DNA of 64,000 nt from Rhizobium sp. G21 (GTDB lineage: Bacteria > Pseudomonadota > Alphaproteobacteria > Rhizobiales > Rhizobiaceae): contig NZ_JACFXW010000003.1 in NCBI RefSeq assembly GCF_014158035.1, positions 124,001 through 188,000 on the forward strand, given 5' to 3'. This document shows, one piece after another, positions 37,830-48,509 of this stretch (position 1 is its first letter; each line of letters starts with the position of its first letter). The position numbers and the translations under genes are program-made. A model generated the notes under the pieces. The model was given only the letters and a program-made list of their open reading frames with translations. It was not told the origin of the DNA and did no database searches.

Positions 37830-38671
37830 CGCGCCGCCTCCATCGTCTCATCCCAGGCGATGGCCGGAAGCCGTCTGGCGCCATCTTCGACCAGCGACAA
37901 TTCGCAGGCGAGCAGCGCCCGCGTATAGGGATGCCGGGGGTCCGCGAAGATCTGCTCGACGGGCCCCTCCTCCACGATCCGGCCCGCCTGCATCACCGCG
38001 ACACGGTCGCAGATTTCGGCGATGACGCCGAGCTGATGCGAGATCATCAGGATCGCGACGCCGGTCCTTTGCCTGAGTTCGCGCATCAGATGCAGGATCT
38101 GCGCTTCCATGGTGACGTCGAGCGCGGTGGTCGGCTCGTCGGCGATCAGAAGCGCCGGCTCGCACATCAGGGCGGCGGCGATAGAGACGCGTTGCAACAT
38201 GCCGCCCGAGAGTTCGAAGGGATAAGCGTCAAAGCGCGCTTCGGGGTCGGAAATGCCGGCGTCCGCGAGGGCTGCGATGATTTTCGCCCGCTTCTGGCGC
38301 TCTGTGGAGGTCCGGTCGCGCCAGAGGAAATCCGTCAGTTGCCGGCCGATCCGGTGCAGCGGGCTGAAGGTCGCCATCGGATTCTGGAACACCATGGCCG
38401 CCGCCGGCCCGCGCAGGCGGGCGAAATCGCGCTCCCCGGCCTTGAGCAGGTCGACGCCGGCAAGCTGCATGCGGTTCCCGCTGATCTCGGCGCTTTTGAG
38501 CAGGAGGCCGAGAATGGAATGGGCGAGCGTTGATTTTCCCGATCCGCTTTCGCCGATCAGCCCGACCACCTCGCCGGGCGCCACTCGGAGACTGACCTCG
38601 GACACCGCGCGCGCGACACCGCTATAGGTGATGCTGACCTTGTCGATGTCGAGCACGGGAGCGTCCGTCAT
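37826..38671 (-). CDS. Oligopeptide-type ABC transporter ATP-binding protein (OppD/DppD type)
   Basis: First ATPase of the importer, with Walker A GESGSGKSTLAHS, Q-loop MVFQNPMATFSPL, signature ELSGGMLQRVSIA and Walker B LLIADEPTTALDV. 281 residues, short for the OppD class because the C-terminal iron-sulfur extension is missing. The start at 38671 overlaps the stop of the permease (ATGA). The same frame stays open far upstream, but that part is only a shadow of the permease gene. Confidence 0.92.
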   Translation of the reverse strand: MTDAPVLDIDKVSITYSGVARAVSEVSLRVAPGEVVGLIGESGSGKSTLAHSILGLLLKSAEISGNRMQLAGVDLLKAGERDFARLRGPAAAMVFQNPMATFSPLHRIGRQLTDFLWRDRTSTERQKRAKIIAALADAGISDPEARFDAYPFELSGGMLQRVSIAAALMCEPALLIADEPTTALDVTMEAQILHLMRELRQRTGVAILMISHQLGVIAEICDRVAVMQAGRIVEEGPVEQIFADPRHPYTRALLACELSLVEDGARRLPAIAWDETMEAAR

Positions 38672-39573
38672 GTCGACCGCCTCCTGGCGAGCTTGGGATC
38701 GAGCGCGTCGCGCAGGGCCTCGCCGAAGAATGTGAAGCCGATCGTGGCGATGATCAGCGGCAGGCCGCCGGCGATGACCGGCACCGGCGTCTTGCGCAGC
38801 ACGGCGAAGCCATCGCTGAGGATATTGCCCCAACTGGGGATCTGCGGCTTCACGCCCAGGCCGAGAAAGGAGAGACCCGCTTCGAGCGTGATGATGGTGG
38901 AGAGATCGAGACAGGCGAGGATGAGCAGTGGTCCGACCGCATTGGGCAGCAGATGCAGGAAGAGAATGCGCGGCGTGCTGGCGTTCATCGCCTGCTGAGC
39001 CCGGATGAAATCGAGCGATTTCAGGCTCAGCACCTGGGCGCGCACCAGCCGGGCGTAGCTCGGAATGCAATAGAGGACGATGACGAGGATGACCGTGCCC
39101 AGGCCTGGTCCGAGAAGCACCACGAGCGTCAGGCCGAGCATGATCATCGGCAGCGAGGAGAAACTGTCGAAAACAAGGATCATCAGCGCGTCCAGCCAGC
39201 GCGGCCCATAGCCGGCGATCAATCCCAGCGGCAGGGCGGCGGCGAGCGCGATGGCGAGCGCCGTCAGCGCCACGCTCATCGCCGTGCGCGTGCCGATCAC
39301 CACGCGCGAGAACAGATCGCGTCCGAGCTGATCGGTGCCGAGCCAATGCGCCCAGGAGGGATCGGCAAGCCTCTCCTTCACATTGATGGCGGTGGCCGGA
39401 TAAGGCGCGAGCCAGGGCGCAAACAGCGCCGTGAAGACGACCAGCAACACCAGCGCCGCTCCGATCAAGCCGAGCGGCGTCGACAGGACCGAGACCAGCA
39501 CCGCCCCGAACCGCGCCAGCGCGCCGGGCTCCTGATGTCTGTCTTCGGTCCCGGCGCTGGCGATCTCGGCCAT
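38668..39573 (-). CDS. Oligopeptide-type ABC transporter permease (DppC type)
   Basis: Inner-membrane permease of the DppC/OppC class. The N-terminal hydrophobic stretch (STPLGLIGAALVLLVVFTALFAP, split over residues 31-53) is followed by HWLGTDQLGRDLFSRVVIGTR, a segment nearly invariant in this class, and the docking loop with RAQQAMNASTPRILFLHLLPN. 301 residues. It starts one base after the end of the DppB-type gene. Confidence 0.93.
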   Translation of the reverse strand: MAEIASAGTEDRHQEPGALARFGAVLVSVLSTPLGLIGAALVLLVVFTALFAPWLAPYPATAINVKERLADPSWAHWLGTDQLGRDLFSRVVIGTRTAMSVALTALAIALAAALPLGLIAGYGPRWLDALMILVFDSFSSLPMIMLGLTLVVLLGPGLGTVILVIVLYCIPSYARLVRAQVLSLKSLDFIRAQQAMNASTPRILFLHLLPNAVGPLLILACLDLSTIITLEAGLSFLGLGVKPQIPSWGNILSDGFAVLRKTPVPVIAGGLPLIIATIGFTFFGEALRDALDPKLARRRST

Positions 39574-39574
39574 G

Positions 39575-40519
39575 TCAGAGGGCGCTCCTGACGCGGGGAT
39601 CCAGCGCTGCGGCGAGGAGATCGGCGATGATCATGCAAGCGACATAGAGGGCTGAGGCAATCAGCACAGCGCCCATCACCAGCGGATAATTACGCGACAT
39701 CACCGCGTCATAGGTCAGTTTGCCGAGGCCGGGGCGGGTGAAGACGATTTCGGCGAAAACCGAGCCGGTGAGCAATCCGCCAAAGCCGATGGCGATCACC
39801 GGCAGCGCCGAGAGAAAGGCCTGTCGCAGCGCGTAGCCATAGACGATGCGGCTTTCGCGCACCCCGAAGGCGCGGAGCGTGCGGACATGGCTTTCGCCGA
39901 GCGCTTCGATCATCGCCGCGCGCATGATGCGGGCGACATAGCCCACCCAGCCGATGCCGATCGCGAAGGAGGGCAGGATCAGCGCCCGGATCTGCGACAG
40001 AGGATCGCCCGCCTCCCCTGCGCCGATCGCCGGCAGCCAGTTGAGCGTCACCGCGAAGAACAGCAGCGAATAAAGCGCCACCACGAAGGAGGGCACGGCG
40101 ACGAAACCGACCGAGAACAGGCCGATCAGCCAATCCTGCCAGCGGCCATGATGAACCACGGCGACGCAGCCGAGCAGCGTGCCGAGCGTCACCGCCCAGG
40201 CGAAACTGCAGAAGGCCAGCGTCACCGTATAGGGCAAGACCTCCATGACGATCTCCGCCACCGGCCTGCGGCTCCAGACATCCTGACCGAGATCGAGATG
40301 GGCAAGGCGAACAAGATGGGCGGCGAGCTGCTCGACAAGCGGCTTGTCGAGGCCCATCATCGCGCGGAAGGCTTCGCGCATCTCAGGCGTCGAACGCGGC
40401 CCGAGCGCGACCACGGTGGGATCGCCGGGGATCATATGCAGCATCAGGAAGAGCAGGATCGAGACCAGAAGAAGGATCAGCCCGCCAAGCGCGATGCGGC
40501 GAATAACGAAGGCGGTCAT
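39575..40519 (-). CDS. Oligopeptide-type ABC transporter permease (DppB type)
   Basis: Permease of the DppB/OppB class, 314 residues, about six membrane segments. It has the N-terminal FLMLHMIPGDPTVVALGPRS segment and a docking loop VRTLRAFGVRESRIVYGYAL. The end (PRVRSAL) is the usual DppB C-terminus. A 58-base gap separates it from the hydrolase gene upstream in the operon, and a small CCCC/GGGG hairpin is found in that gap. Confidence 0.93.
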   Translation of the reverse strand: MTAFVIRRIALGGLILLLVSILLFLMLHMIPGDPTVVALGPRSTPEMREAFRAMMGLDKPLVEQLAAHLVRLAHLDLGQDVWSRRPVAEIVMEVLPYTVTLAFCSFAWAVTLGTLLGCVAVVHHGRWQDWLIGLFSVGFVAVPSFVVALYSLLFFAVTLNWLPAIGAGEAGDPLSQIRALILPSFAIGIGWVGYVARIMRAAMIEALGESHVRTLRAFGVRESRIVYGYALRQAFLSALPVIAIGFGGLLTGSVFAEIVFTRPGLGKLTYDAVMSRNYPLVMGAVLIASALYVACMIIADLLAAALDPRVRSAL

Positions 40520-40577
40520 GACCTCGCCCTCCCACGGCCAAGGCGCGGCTCACTCGCTCGCCGTCTCCCCAACGGGG

Positions 40578-42595
40578 CTAGAGATGATCCCGGTCGATCC
40601 ACGCCTCGCCCTCCCTGGTGAAAATAGTCTCGTTCTTCTCCCGCGCCTCGATGCGCCATTGCAGATGGAACTGTGTCGCCGTCGAGCATAGGGTCACCTG
40701 CGAGGTCGCCTCGGCGTCGCAATCGCCGCTCTTGAAGCCGAGCGTCCAGCCGGTTTCCAGTCTGGCCGACAGCGGATCATCCTCGGTGATCGCCATGATG
40801 TCGCGCACTGCGGACCAGGTTTCGATGCCGCGATCCTCAAGCCGCTGACGGCCGTAGTCGCTGTCGAGCGTCAGCGTTTCCCGCCGCATGCCAGCGTCGA
40901 TCGTCACAATGCGGCTGTCATGCGTCTCGCGCAACTCCGTCACTGCGACGGGCGGGGACATTTCGGCGGGCTCAAAGGCGATGTCGCCGTCGTTGGGTTG
41001 GGCGGTGCGGATCGGCAGCAGGAGCGCCGAGGCGCCAGATTGCATCATGAAGGTCGGCATTTCAGGCGCGGGCCAGAGAACGGGCCAGTGCTGGTTGGAG
41101 AGAACCAGACGGAGACGGTTGCCGCGGGCCAGTCGTCGGCCGCAATGATTGAGTTCGAGCCGCGCCTTGACGGTTTCGCCGGGGACGAGCGGCGTCGGAT
41201 CTTCGCGGCTTTCCCGTTGGCTCAGATTGAGCGCCCCCATGTGATCAATGTGGACACGCCATCCGGCCAGACCGCGCAGAGCCTGGCGATGATGGTCGCT
41301 TGCGGCTGGTCCGAGGCCAGTTCGAGTTCGACTGCGGCTGCTCCGAGCAATGTGAGGTCGTCGTCGAGTTCCTCAGTCTCGAAACAGAGCCCAAGCCCAT
41401 CCTCGCGGCGCTGATCGCCCGCCATATCCGGAACTTCACCGCCATAGCCGCCGTAACGGCCGCAATCGCGGCCGGCGGTGACGGGTGATTTGAGCCGCAT
41501 GACGGGACCTGTTGCCGGCTCCATGGCAAGCCCCGTCGTATTGAGATAGAGCCGTTGCACCCCAACAGACGGCGTCGGCCAGCTTGGCTCTCCCACCCAT
41601 TGACCGGGATGATCGGGGTAGAACTGCGCCGGCCGGTGCGGGTCCTTGATCAGCACGGTATAGGCGGGCTCCTCCATGATGCCGGTGTCTTCGCCGACCA
41701 GCCAATGCCGCCACCAGCGGATCGCCTGTTTGAGATAGTGGATGGCGGGACCGGGCGCGCCGAGAAAGGGATAGGCATGGCTCCAGGGGCCGATCAGCCC
41801 CTTCTTCGGTCCTTTCAACCCCTGCATCAACCGGGGCACGGCGTTGAAATAGGTGTCGTCCCAGCCGCTGATCGCATAGACGGGAATATCGATGGCGGCG
41901 AAATCTTCCGAGACGGAGCCGAACTTCCAATAGGCGTCGCGGCGCTGATGACGGAGCCAGATTTCCGACCAGCAGGATATGGCCTCCAGCCGCTCGCGCC
42001 ACATCTCCCGCCAGCGCGCGCCGACGATCTGCGGGTCCGGCGGCAGCGCATTCATGCCCAGCATGAAACTCGACCACATGCCGTCCTCGGTCAGCAGATT
42101 GCCGCCGAAATAGTGGACGTCGTCGGCATAGCGGTCATCCGAACAACAGAGCGCGATCACCGCCTTCAACGCCGGCGGCCGTCGGGCGGCCACTTGAAGC
42201 GCGTTGAAGCCGCCCCAGGAAATACCAGTCATGCCGACAGCGCCCGTGCACCAGCTTTGCGCGGCCAGCCAGGCGATGATGTCTTCGGCGTCCCGCTGTT
42301 CCTGTTCGGTATATTCGTCGGTCAACATGCCTTCGGAATCCCCCGATCCCCTAATGTCGACACGGACGCAGGCGAAGCCGTGGCCGGCAACATAGGGGTG
42401 CATCTTCATGTCGCGGAACACCGTGCCGTCGCGGCGCCGGTAGGGAATGAGTTCGAGAATGGCCGGGACGGGGTCGGCCTCGGCGTCTTCAGGCAGCCAG
42501 ATCGTGGCGGCGAGCCTGACGCCATCGGGCATGGTGATGAACACCGGATCGAGGGTGTTGATCTTGCGCGGGAAACTGTCGACGATCCGGCTCAT
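40578..42595 (-). CDS. CocE/NonD-family hydrolase, S15 peptidase-like (frameshifted)
   Basis: Serine hydrolase of the CocE/NonD family, which includes cocaine esterase, alpha-amino-acid ester hydrolases and X-prolyl dipeptidyl peptidases. The triad is visible as S in GISWGGFNAL, D in GWDDTYFN and H in GPWSHAYPF. A C-terminal jelly-roll (X-Pro dipeptidyl C-domain) follows. The frame breaks in the second domain after DGVSTLITWG and continues as ALNLSQRESREDPTPLVPGE. One C of the plus-strand run 41234-41238 is missing, giving 672 residues on repair. No signal peptide. It lies between an MFS gene (four-base overlap) and the importer genes, so it probably cleaves an imported ester or peptide. Confidence 0.85.
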
Positions 42596-43860
42596 GGCCC
42601 AGCCTTTCCGTCGCTGTCGGAGGCCTGATCATGCGGCGTCCATTCATAGACCATCGGCGAAGTCTGGGGATAGGCGACGAATTGCTCGCGCTTGCGGGCC
42701 GGCGGCTGGCGGTAGAGCCGGAACAGCGCGTAACCGGCAAACAGCGCCGAGAGACCGATGCCGTACCAGAAGAACAGATCCGCCCCGAAAGAGCCGACGC
42801 CGGCCGTGACGATCGCCGGGCCCACTGCGCCGCCGAATGCCCAGATCAGCAGGAGATTGGACGACAGCATGACGAAATCGGCGGGATCGGCCTTGTCATT
42901 GGCATGGGCCACGCCGAGCGGATAGAAGATCTCGGATATGCCGCCGAACAGCGAAAACAGGATGAGATAGAGCCAGAACGGCGAGTCCGCCCGCATCAGC
43001 AGGAAGACGCCGCAGACCAGCGCGAGCGAAAGCGACAACCACAGCATCATCGCGCGGCGGTCCACCCGGTCGGAGAGGTAGCCGAGCGGAAATTGCAGGA
43101 ACAGCGCGCCCAGCTGCGCCGCCGCCATCAGCAAGACGATGGTCTTCTGACTGAAATTCATCTGCAGCCCGTAAAGCGGCCCGATCGAGGCGAAGGTCGA
43201 GGAGATGAGCCCCGTCATCAGGCATGCCAGCGCGCCGATCGGCGAGATCGCGAAGGTGCGGAACAGCCTCACGCCGACAGGCACATGCAGTTGCGGCTCG
43301 CCGACCCAGATGGCGGTCACAGGCGCAAGCGCAATGACATAGAAGCCGGCGGTGATCATCAGCATCGGATGGCCGGCGGGATCGAGATTGGTGGCGAGCA
43401 ACTGGCCCAGGCCATAGAACAGGCCGAGCACCAGCACATAGAGCGTCAATACGCGGCCGCGATGGACATTGGAGACCATGGCGTTGATCCAGCTTTCGAT
43501 TACCACCGCCTGACCGGCATTGGCAAAGCCGATCACCGCCTGGATCGCCATGAACAGCGCCAGATGCGGATCGAGACCCAGGCAGAGGATCAGTGTCGCC
43601 GACACGGCCGATAGCGCCGCGTAAGCCCGGACTTCGCCCACCGAGCGGATCAGCCGGACAGAGCCGATGCAGCCCAGAATGAAGCCTGCGCCTTCCGCGC
43701 CCACCACCAGACCCACTGCGTCCGCCCCCTGCCCGTCCGCCACCAGCCGCAAGGGCAGAAGCGTGTGGAACAGGCCCGACCCCACCGCATGCAGCGCCCC
43801 GCCGGCGAGCGGCGATGCGACGGACCAGGGCGAGAGAGTGGGAGCGGAGGTGGTCATCAC
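42592..43860 (-). CDS. MFS transporter
   Basis: Twelve-helix major facilitator protein, 422 residues, resembling the YcaD/YfkF-like group. The loop between helices 2 and 3 is not a strong classical motif, but the second half has the D-R-x-D-R-R segment (GYLSDRVDRRAMMLWLSLSL). Its stop and start overlap its neighbours by four bases on both sides, so it is an integral part of the operon. It may export a product such as a demethylated amine or an aldehyde, or import a substrate. Direction cannot be read from sequence. Confidence 0.85.
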   Translation of the reverse strand: MMTTSAPTLSPWSVASPLAGGALHAVGSGLFHTLLPLRLVADGQGADAVGLVVGAEGAGFILGCIGSVRLIRSVGEVRAYAALSAVSATLILCLGLDPHLALFMAIQAVIGFANAGQAVVIESWINAMVSNVHRGRVLTLYVLVLGLFYGLGQLLATNLDPAGHPMLMITAGFYVIALAPVTAIWVGEPQLHVPVGVRLFRTFAISPIGALACLMTGLISSTFASIGPLYGLQMNFSQKTIVLLMAAAQLGALFLQFPLGYLSDRVDRRAMMLWLSLSLALVCGVFLLMRADSPFWLYLILFSLFGGISEIFYPLGVAHANDKADPADFVMLSSNLLLIWAFGGAVGPAIVTAGVGSFGADLFFWYGIGLSALFAGYALFRLYRQPPARKREQFVAYPQTSPMVYEWTPHDQASDSDGKAGP

Positions 43861-45970
43861 GCCTCCGCCAGGCCGGCGCGCGAGGTGAAAGCCGGCTCGA
43901 ATTCGACGATCGGCGCATCGCGGCGGAAGCCCCGGGCCCCCTGCCCCATGTCTCGCGCATAGAGATGGCCGCTATGGACGGCATGCGCGATGGCGCCGGG
44001 GGCGAGCGCATCGCCGATCCGTTCGATCGTCTTGACGCCCGCGTCACGCAACATGTCTCGCCGGGCGATCAACTCCTGGAAAAGTTCGTCCTTAGGCAGT
44101 CGCAGCCCGGTGATCACCAGATTGCGGCAGGGCCGCTTTTCCGTCTCGCCGGTGAAGATATGGGTGAGCGTCGCCACCTCGCCATCGAAATCCGAGACGG
44201 TGACCAGCGTGGTGACCGGCACGGCGCGGCGGCTGAGCGCGCGATGCACCAGCGGCAGCTCATTGGTCATGATCGTCCAGGCCGAGGCTTGCCCCGCCGG
44301 CGTGGCGTAGGAGACGCTCACGCCTAGCCCCGCCAGATGTTCGGTGATGACGCCGCCCATGTAATAATTGTCGAAATCGAACACCAGCGTCGGACCTTCG
44401 GGCAATCGTCCTGCGGCGATATCGTCGGGCGTGAAGACATGGGGATGCTCGATGCGGCCGACCGGGATCTCCATCGAGGAATAGGTGAAATTGGTCCAGC
44501 GCGCGCCGGTGGCCACTGCCACATGATCGGGGGCGAAATCGGCGATGTCGTCGGCCCCCAGCCGGCTTTCGAGATAAAGCTGGACATTGGGCATTTCCCG
44601 CAAGCGGCCAAGGCGGTAATCCACCACCCGGTTCCAGGCTGAAAGACCGGGAAGACCGCGTTCGAACACCAGCCGGCCGCCGAAGCTCGAGCCTGCCTCG
44701 GCCAGCGTCACCTCATGGCCGCGCCGGCCGAGCGTCAATGCGGCTTCGAGCCCGGCGGGACCGCCGCCGATCACCAGCACTTTTTCGCGCCGCTCGGCCT
44801 TGCCCGGATTTTCCGGATGCCAGCCGCGCCGCCATTCCTCGCCGGCGGTCGGGTTTTGCGTGCAGCGCACCGGCACGCCGTCATGCCAGCTGGAAATGCA
44901 GATATTGCAGCCGATGCATTCACGGATCTCGTCCACTCGGCCCTCGCGGATCTTGGCCGGCAGGAAGGGATCGGCGATCGAGGGACGCGCGCCGCCGATG
45001 AAATCCAGCACCCCGCGCCGGATCTGGCTCACCATCGTATCCGGCGAGGTGAAGCGGCCGACGCCGACGACAGGCTTTTTCGTCAGCGTCTTGACGAAAT
45101 CGATCACCGGCTCATGGCTGCCCTCGCCGGTGAAGCGGGAGGCGGAACAGTCGGTCGGGCTGGAATCCATCTTGACGTCGAAGAGATCCGGCGTCTCCGC
45201 CAGCAGCGAAATCACCTCATGCGCCTCAGACGGCAGATGCCGGCCGGGGCGGCCGCGCAACTCCTCGATCGAAATGCGAAGCGCCACGCCGCAATCCTTG
45301 CCGACCGCGTCCTTGGTGACTTCGATAAGTTCGCGCACGAAGCGGACGCGGTTTTCGATCGAACCGCCATATTCGTCGATGCGGTGATTATATTCAGGCA
45401 ACAGGAATTCATAACCGAGATAGCCCATGCCGGCATAGACATAGACGATGTCGAAGCCGGCTTGCCGGGCCTTGCGGGCGCCTTCCGCCTGCCAGCGCAG
45501 CACGTCGCGGATGTCTTGTCTGTCCATGGCGCGGGGGCGCAGATTGCCCATGAAGCCGACATGGGTAGCCATCCAGGGAATGCCGGAAGGCGACAGCGGC
45601 GCGATGCGGCTCGACCGGTTCATCACCGAAGCGCCGCCATGCCAGAGTTCGACGCCCGCCAGCGCGCCATGGCGATGCACGGCCTCCGTCATCAGCGCAT
45701 GCGCCCGGATATCGTTGTCGTCCCACATCGTCGCCATCGGCAGAGGCGCGTCGTCGGAGGAGACGTCGATGGAGCAGGCGCCGGTGCAGATCACCCCCAG
45801 CCGCCCTCGGCCTTCATTTCACGGAAGCCCGCTCTCACTCGGGGAAGAGCATTGGTCATGCCCGAGGCGTGCGGCACCTGATAAAAACGATTGGGCGCAG
45901 TGACCGGGCCGATCCGGACAGGCTCGAACAGGACGTCATACCGCGATTGCGGTTTCGTCATCACATTCAT
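43857..45970 (-). CDS. Trimethylamine dehydrogenase-like flavoprotein, 4Fe-4S (frameshifted)
   Basis: Iron-sulfur flavoenzyme of the trimethylamine/dimethylamine dehydrogenase and N-methylproline demethylase group, which oxidatively removes N-methyl groups as formaldehyde. Order: FMN barrel (residues 1 to about 345), cysteine cluster C352, C355, C358, C370 (CIGCNICIS...VRCTQNPTAGEEWRRGWHPE), then a dinucleotide-binding domain (VLVIGGGPAGLEAALTLGRR). The first 59 residues (LFEPVRIGPVTAPNRFYQVP) lie in another frame. One C of the plus-strand run 45794-45798 is missing, and repair gives 704 residues, close to the known enzymes. AAGGGG precedes ATG 45970. First gene of the operon. It is related to the true enzyme, but the exact amine substrate is unknown. 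Confidence 0.88.
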
Positions 45971-46041
45971 GCAGTTCCCCTTTGCCGGCTTTGCCGATCT
46001 TGAGGTCAGGATAGAAGCGCCGCTCCTGAAGTCAAGGAAAA

Positions 46042-46057
46042 TTATACGATCTTATAA
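46042..46057. promoter_or_regulatory. Candidate TetR operator between the amine operon and its regulator
   Basis: TTATACGATCTTATAA is a 16-base palindrome with one mismatched pair, centred on GATC. It lies in the 169-base divergent gap, in an A/T-rich stretch, 72 bases upstream of the flavoenzyme gene and 83 upstream of the TetR gene. Position and symmetry suit a TetR/BetI-type repressor. Confidence 0.5.
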
Positions 46058-46139
46058 CAAGAAGAAAAAAACCAATTAAATTATGGTGTTGATGGATGGT
46101 TTGGAAAAGGGTAGATAGAAGCGCGAAGGGATTTCAATT

Positions 46140-46781
46140 GTGACGACTGCCAAGACAGGACCGAAGACACGCGCCCGCTTTCGCCGCGAGGCGCCGGAGG
46201 AGCGCCGCCGCCAATTGGGCGAAGCGGCGCTGCGCTGCATCGTCAAACATGGCAATGCCGGCGTGTCCGTACGGCAGATCGCGGCCGAGGCGGGCGTCAC
46301 GCAGGGGCTGATTACCCATCACTTCGGCGAGATCAACGAACTTGTCGCCTATGCCTTCGACATCATGTCCGAAGGCATCCTGCAATCGATCGTCAAGGCG
46401 GTGGAGGAGGCTGAGCCCACGCCGAAAGCGCGGCTCGACGCCTTCATCACGGCCTCCTTCTCGCCGATCATGATGGACCGCGACGTGCTCGGCGTCTGGG
46501 TGGTGTTCTGGAGCCTGATCCTGCATTCGCCGCGCATGAGCGCATCGCAAAGGCAGGAATACGGCGACTATGTCGGCACGGTCCAAGGCTTGCTGGGCGA
46601 TCTCTCCCGCGAAGAAGGGTTTGTGGTGGCTGATCTCCGCCTCGCAGCCGTATCCTTCACCGCGCTGATGGACGGGCTTTGGCTGGCATGGTGCCTCAAC
46701 CCGGACGCCTTTCGCCCGGCAGAAGGCGTCCGTCTCTGCAACAACTGGATTGAAGGCCTGCGCCGCGGCGCCCATGCATGA
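46140..46781 (+). CDS. TetR-family regulator, BetI-like
   Basis: TetR repressor with helix-turn-helix VSVRQIAAEAGVTQGLITHHFG at about residues 43-64 and a C-terminal domain like BetI (VWVVFWSLILHSPRMSA; ALMDGLWLAWCLNP). BetI senses choline in betaine synthesis, so an amine or quaternary-ammonium effector fits. 213 residues. It starts at GTG 46140 with AAGGG about nine bases upstream. It is divergent from the amine operon and is its probable repressor. Its stop is directly next to the stop of the convergent amidase gene. Confidence 0.85.
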   Translation: MTTAKTGPKTRARFRREAPEERRRQLGEAALRCIVKHGNAGVSVRQIAAEAGVTQGLITHHFGEINELVAYAFDIMSEGILQSIVKAVEEAEPTPKARLDAFITASFSPIMMDRDVLGVWVVFWSLILHSPRMSASQRQEYGDYVGTVQGLLGDLSREEGFVVADLRLAAVSFTALMDGLWLAWCLNPDAFRPAEGVRLCNNWIEGLRRGAHA

Positions 46782-48505
46782 CTAGAGCGCGGGCGTCCGC
46801 GGTGGTTTCGTCCTCCGCACGCCGGTCATCTCGAAGGCGGCCGCCAGCGCAAGTAAATTGGTATCGTCATATGCGCGTCCGGCGAATGTCAGGCCGACCG
46901 GCATGCCCGTATCGGCCATCGTTCCCATCGGCACGGTGACTGTCGGGATGCCCAGATGGCGAATGGCGAGATTGCCGTTTGCGACCCAGACGCCGTTGCG
47001 CCATCCAAGATCGGCATGGACCGGATTCACATCCATGTCGGCGTGGCCGATATCGGCGACTGCGGGGAACAGTACCGCGTCCAGACCGAGCCCGTCCATC
47101 CAGAGCTCCAGATCCTGCCGCCTTGTCTCCTCGAGACCTCGCAGGCCTGCCTCGAGCGCAGGGATTTCCTCGAGCGAGCGATAGGGACGCGCCCGGGCGA
47201 GCGCCGGATATTGCGAGATATCATCGGAGAAGCCGGTGTAGCGATCGGGCAGCGCGCCGGGCGGGCGCGGGAAAATTTTGGCGCCGTCGACATCCGCGAG
47301 ACTGTTCAGCGCGGGATCGCCGTTGGCCTGCAGGAAATCCTCCCAGCCCCAGGCGGAGAGGTCATGGATTTCGTAATGCAGGAAGTCGGGGTCGACGAGG
47401 CCACGCGTGGCGATCGAAGGCGCGCCCGGACGATCCGACTCATAGTTCGTCACGGCGGGAAAATCGACGAGGATGACCTCCGCGCCCGCCGCTTCGAGAT
47501 CACGCCTCGCCTGGCGCCAGAGCTCGATGATCGAGGCCCGCGTATTGATGGGCTTGCCCGTCGAGCCGCCGATGCCGCCTTTCGGATTCGAGCCGGCCTC
47601 CGGATCTTCGTTGACGTACATGCTGGGGCGCCGAAACGTCTGCCGGCCAGCGCCTTCCGCGCCGCATTTTCATCCGAAGGCGCAAGCGCCGGATAGTTTG
47701 TCGGTCGCATGGTCGATGCGGCCGGCAGCTTGATCCAAGGCTGGGCTCGCCAGAAATCGCCGCGCGTCTGCGGATCGTCGACGACGATGACGTCCAGCAG
47801 TTCCAGCATGTCGGTCATGGTTCGGGTATGCGGCGCGACGACGTCCATCGTCGGCACCAAAGGCCAGTTGCCGCGGACGGAAATGACGCCGCGCGAAGGC
47901 GTATAGGCGCAGAGCGCATTGTAGGAGGCCGGCGCCCGACCGCTCGACCAGGTTTCCTCGCCGAGGCCGAAGGCCGCGAACGACGCCGACGTCGCCGTGC
48001 CGGAGCCGTTGGACGATCCCGAGCCGAATGCGCTGGTGAGCCATTCGGGATTGTAGGGGCTTTCAGCGCGTCCATAGACGCCGCGCTGCATGCCGCCATT
48101 CGCCATTGGCGGCATATTGGTGAGGCCGATGCAGATGGCGCCTGCGCCGCGCAGTCGCTCGATGGTGAACGCGTCGCGCTGGGCGATCAGATGCTCGAAA
48201 GCGGGGCTGCCGGCGGCGGCCGTCAGCCCGCGCACCAGAAAGCTGTCCTTGGCGGTATAGGGAATCCCGTCGAGCGGCGACAGAACCTCGCCCATTTTGC
48301 GACGCGCGTCAGAGGCTTGCGCTTCCTCGATGGCGTCCGGGTTCATCACCACCATCGAATTGAGCGCCGTGGCCGTTCCAGGCGCGTCATAGGCCTCGAT
48401 GCGGGCCAGATAGGCCTCGACGAGTTCGACGCTCGTCACCTCCCGCGCCTCCAGGGCCGCGCGCAGTTGGGCGATCGATTTTTCGACGACGTCGAAGCGG
48501 CTCAT
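46782..48505 (-). CDS. Amidase-signature-family hydrolase (frameshifted)
   Basis: Member of the amidase signature family, about 574 residues after repair. The Lys-cisSer-Ser triad is visible as K in PYTAKDSFL, the glycine/serine-rich GSGSSNGSGTATSASF, and S in EETWSSGRAPAS. The frame breaks after ALAGRRFGAP and continues as SMYVNEDPEAGSNPKGGIG. One G of the plus-strand run 47625-47628 is missing. Substrate is unknown. It lies four bases after the agmatine deiminase gene, so it could act on N-carbamoylputrescine or a related amide, but this is inference from position only. Confidence 0.82.
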
Positions 48506-48509
48506 CGTG

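Noticed and set aside
37826..39346. An apparent 506-residue N-terminally extended ATPase
   Set aside because: The extra N-terminal part is an out-of-frame reading of the DppC-type permease gene. The real ATPase start overlaps the permease stop at 38671.
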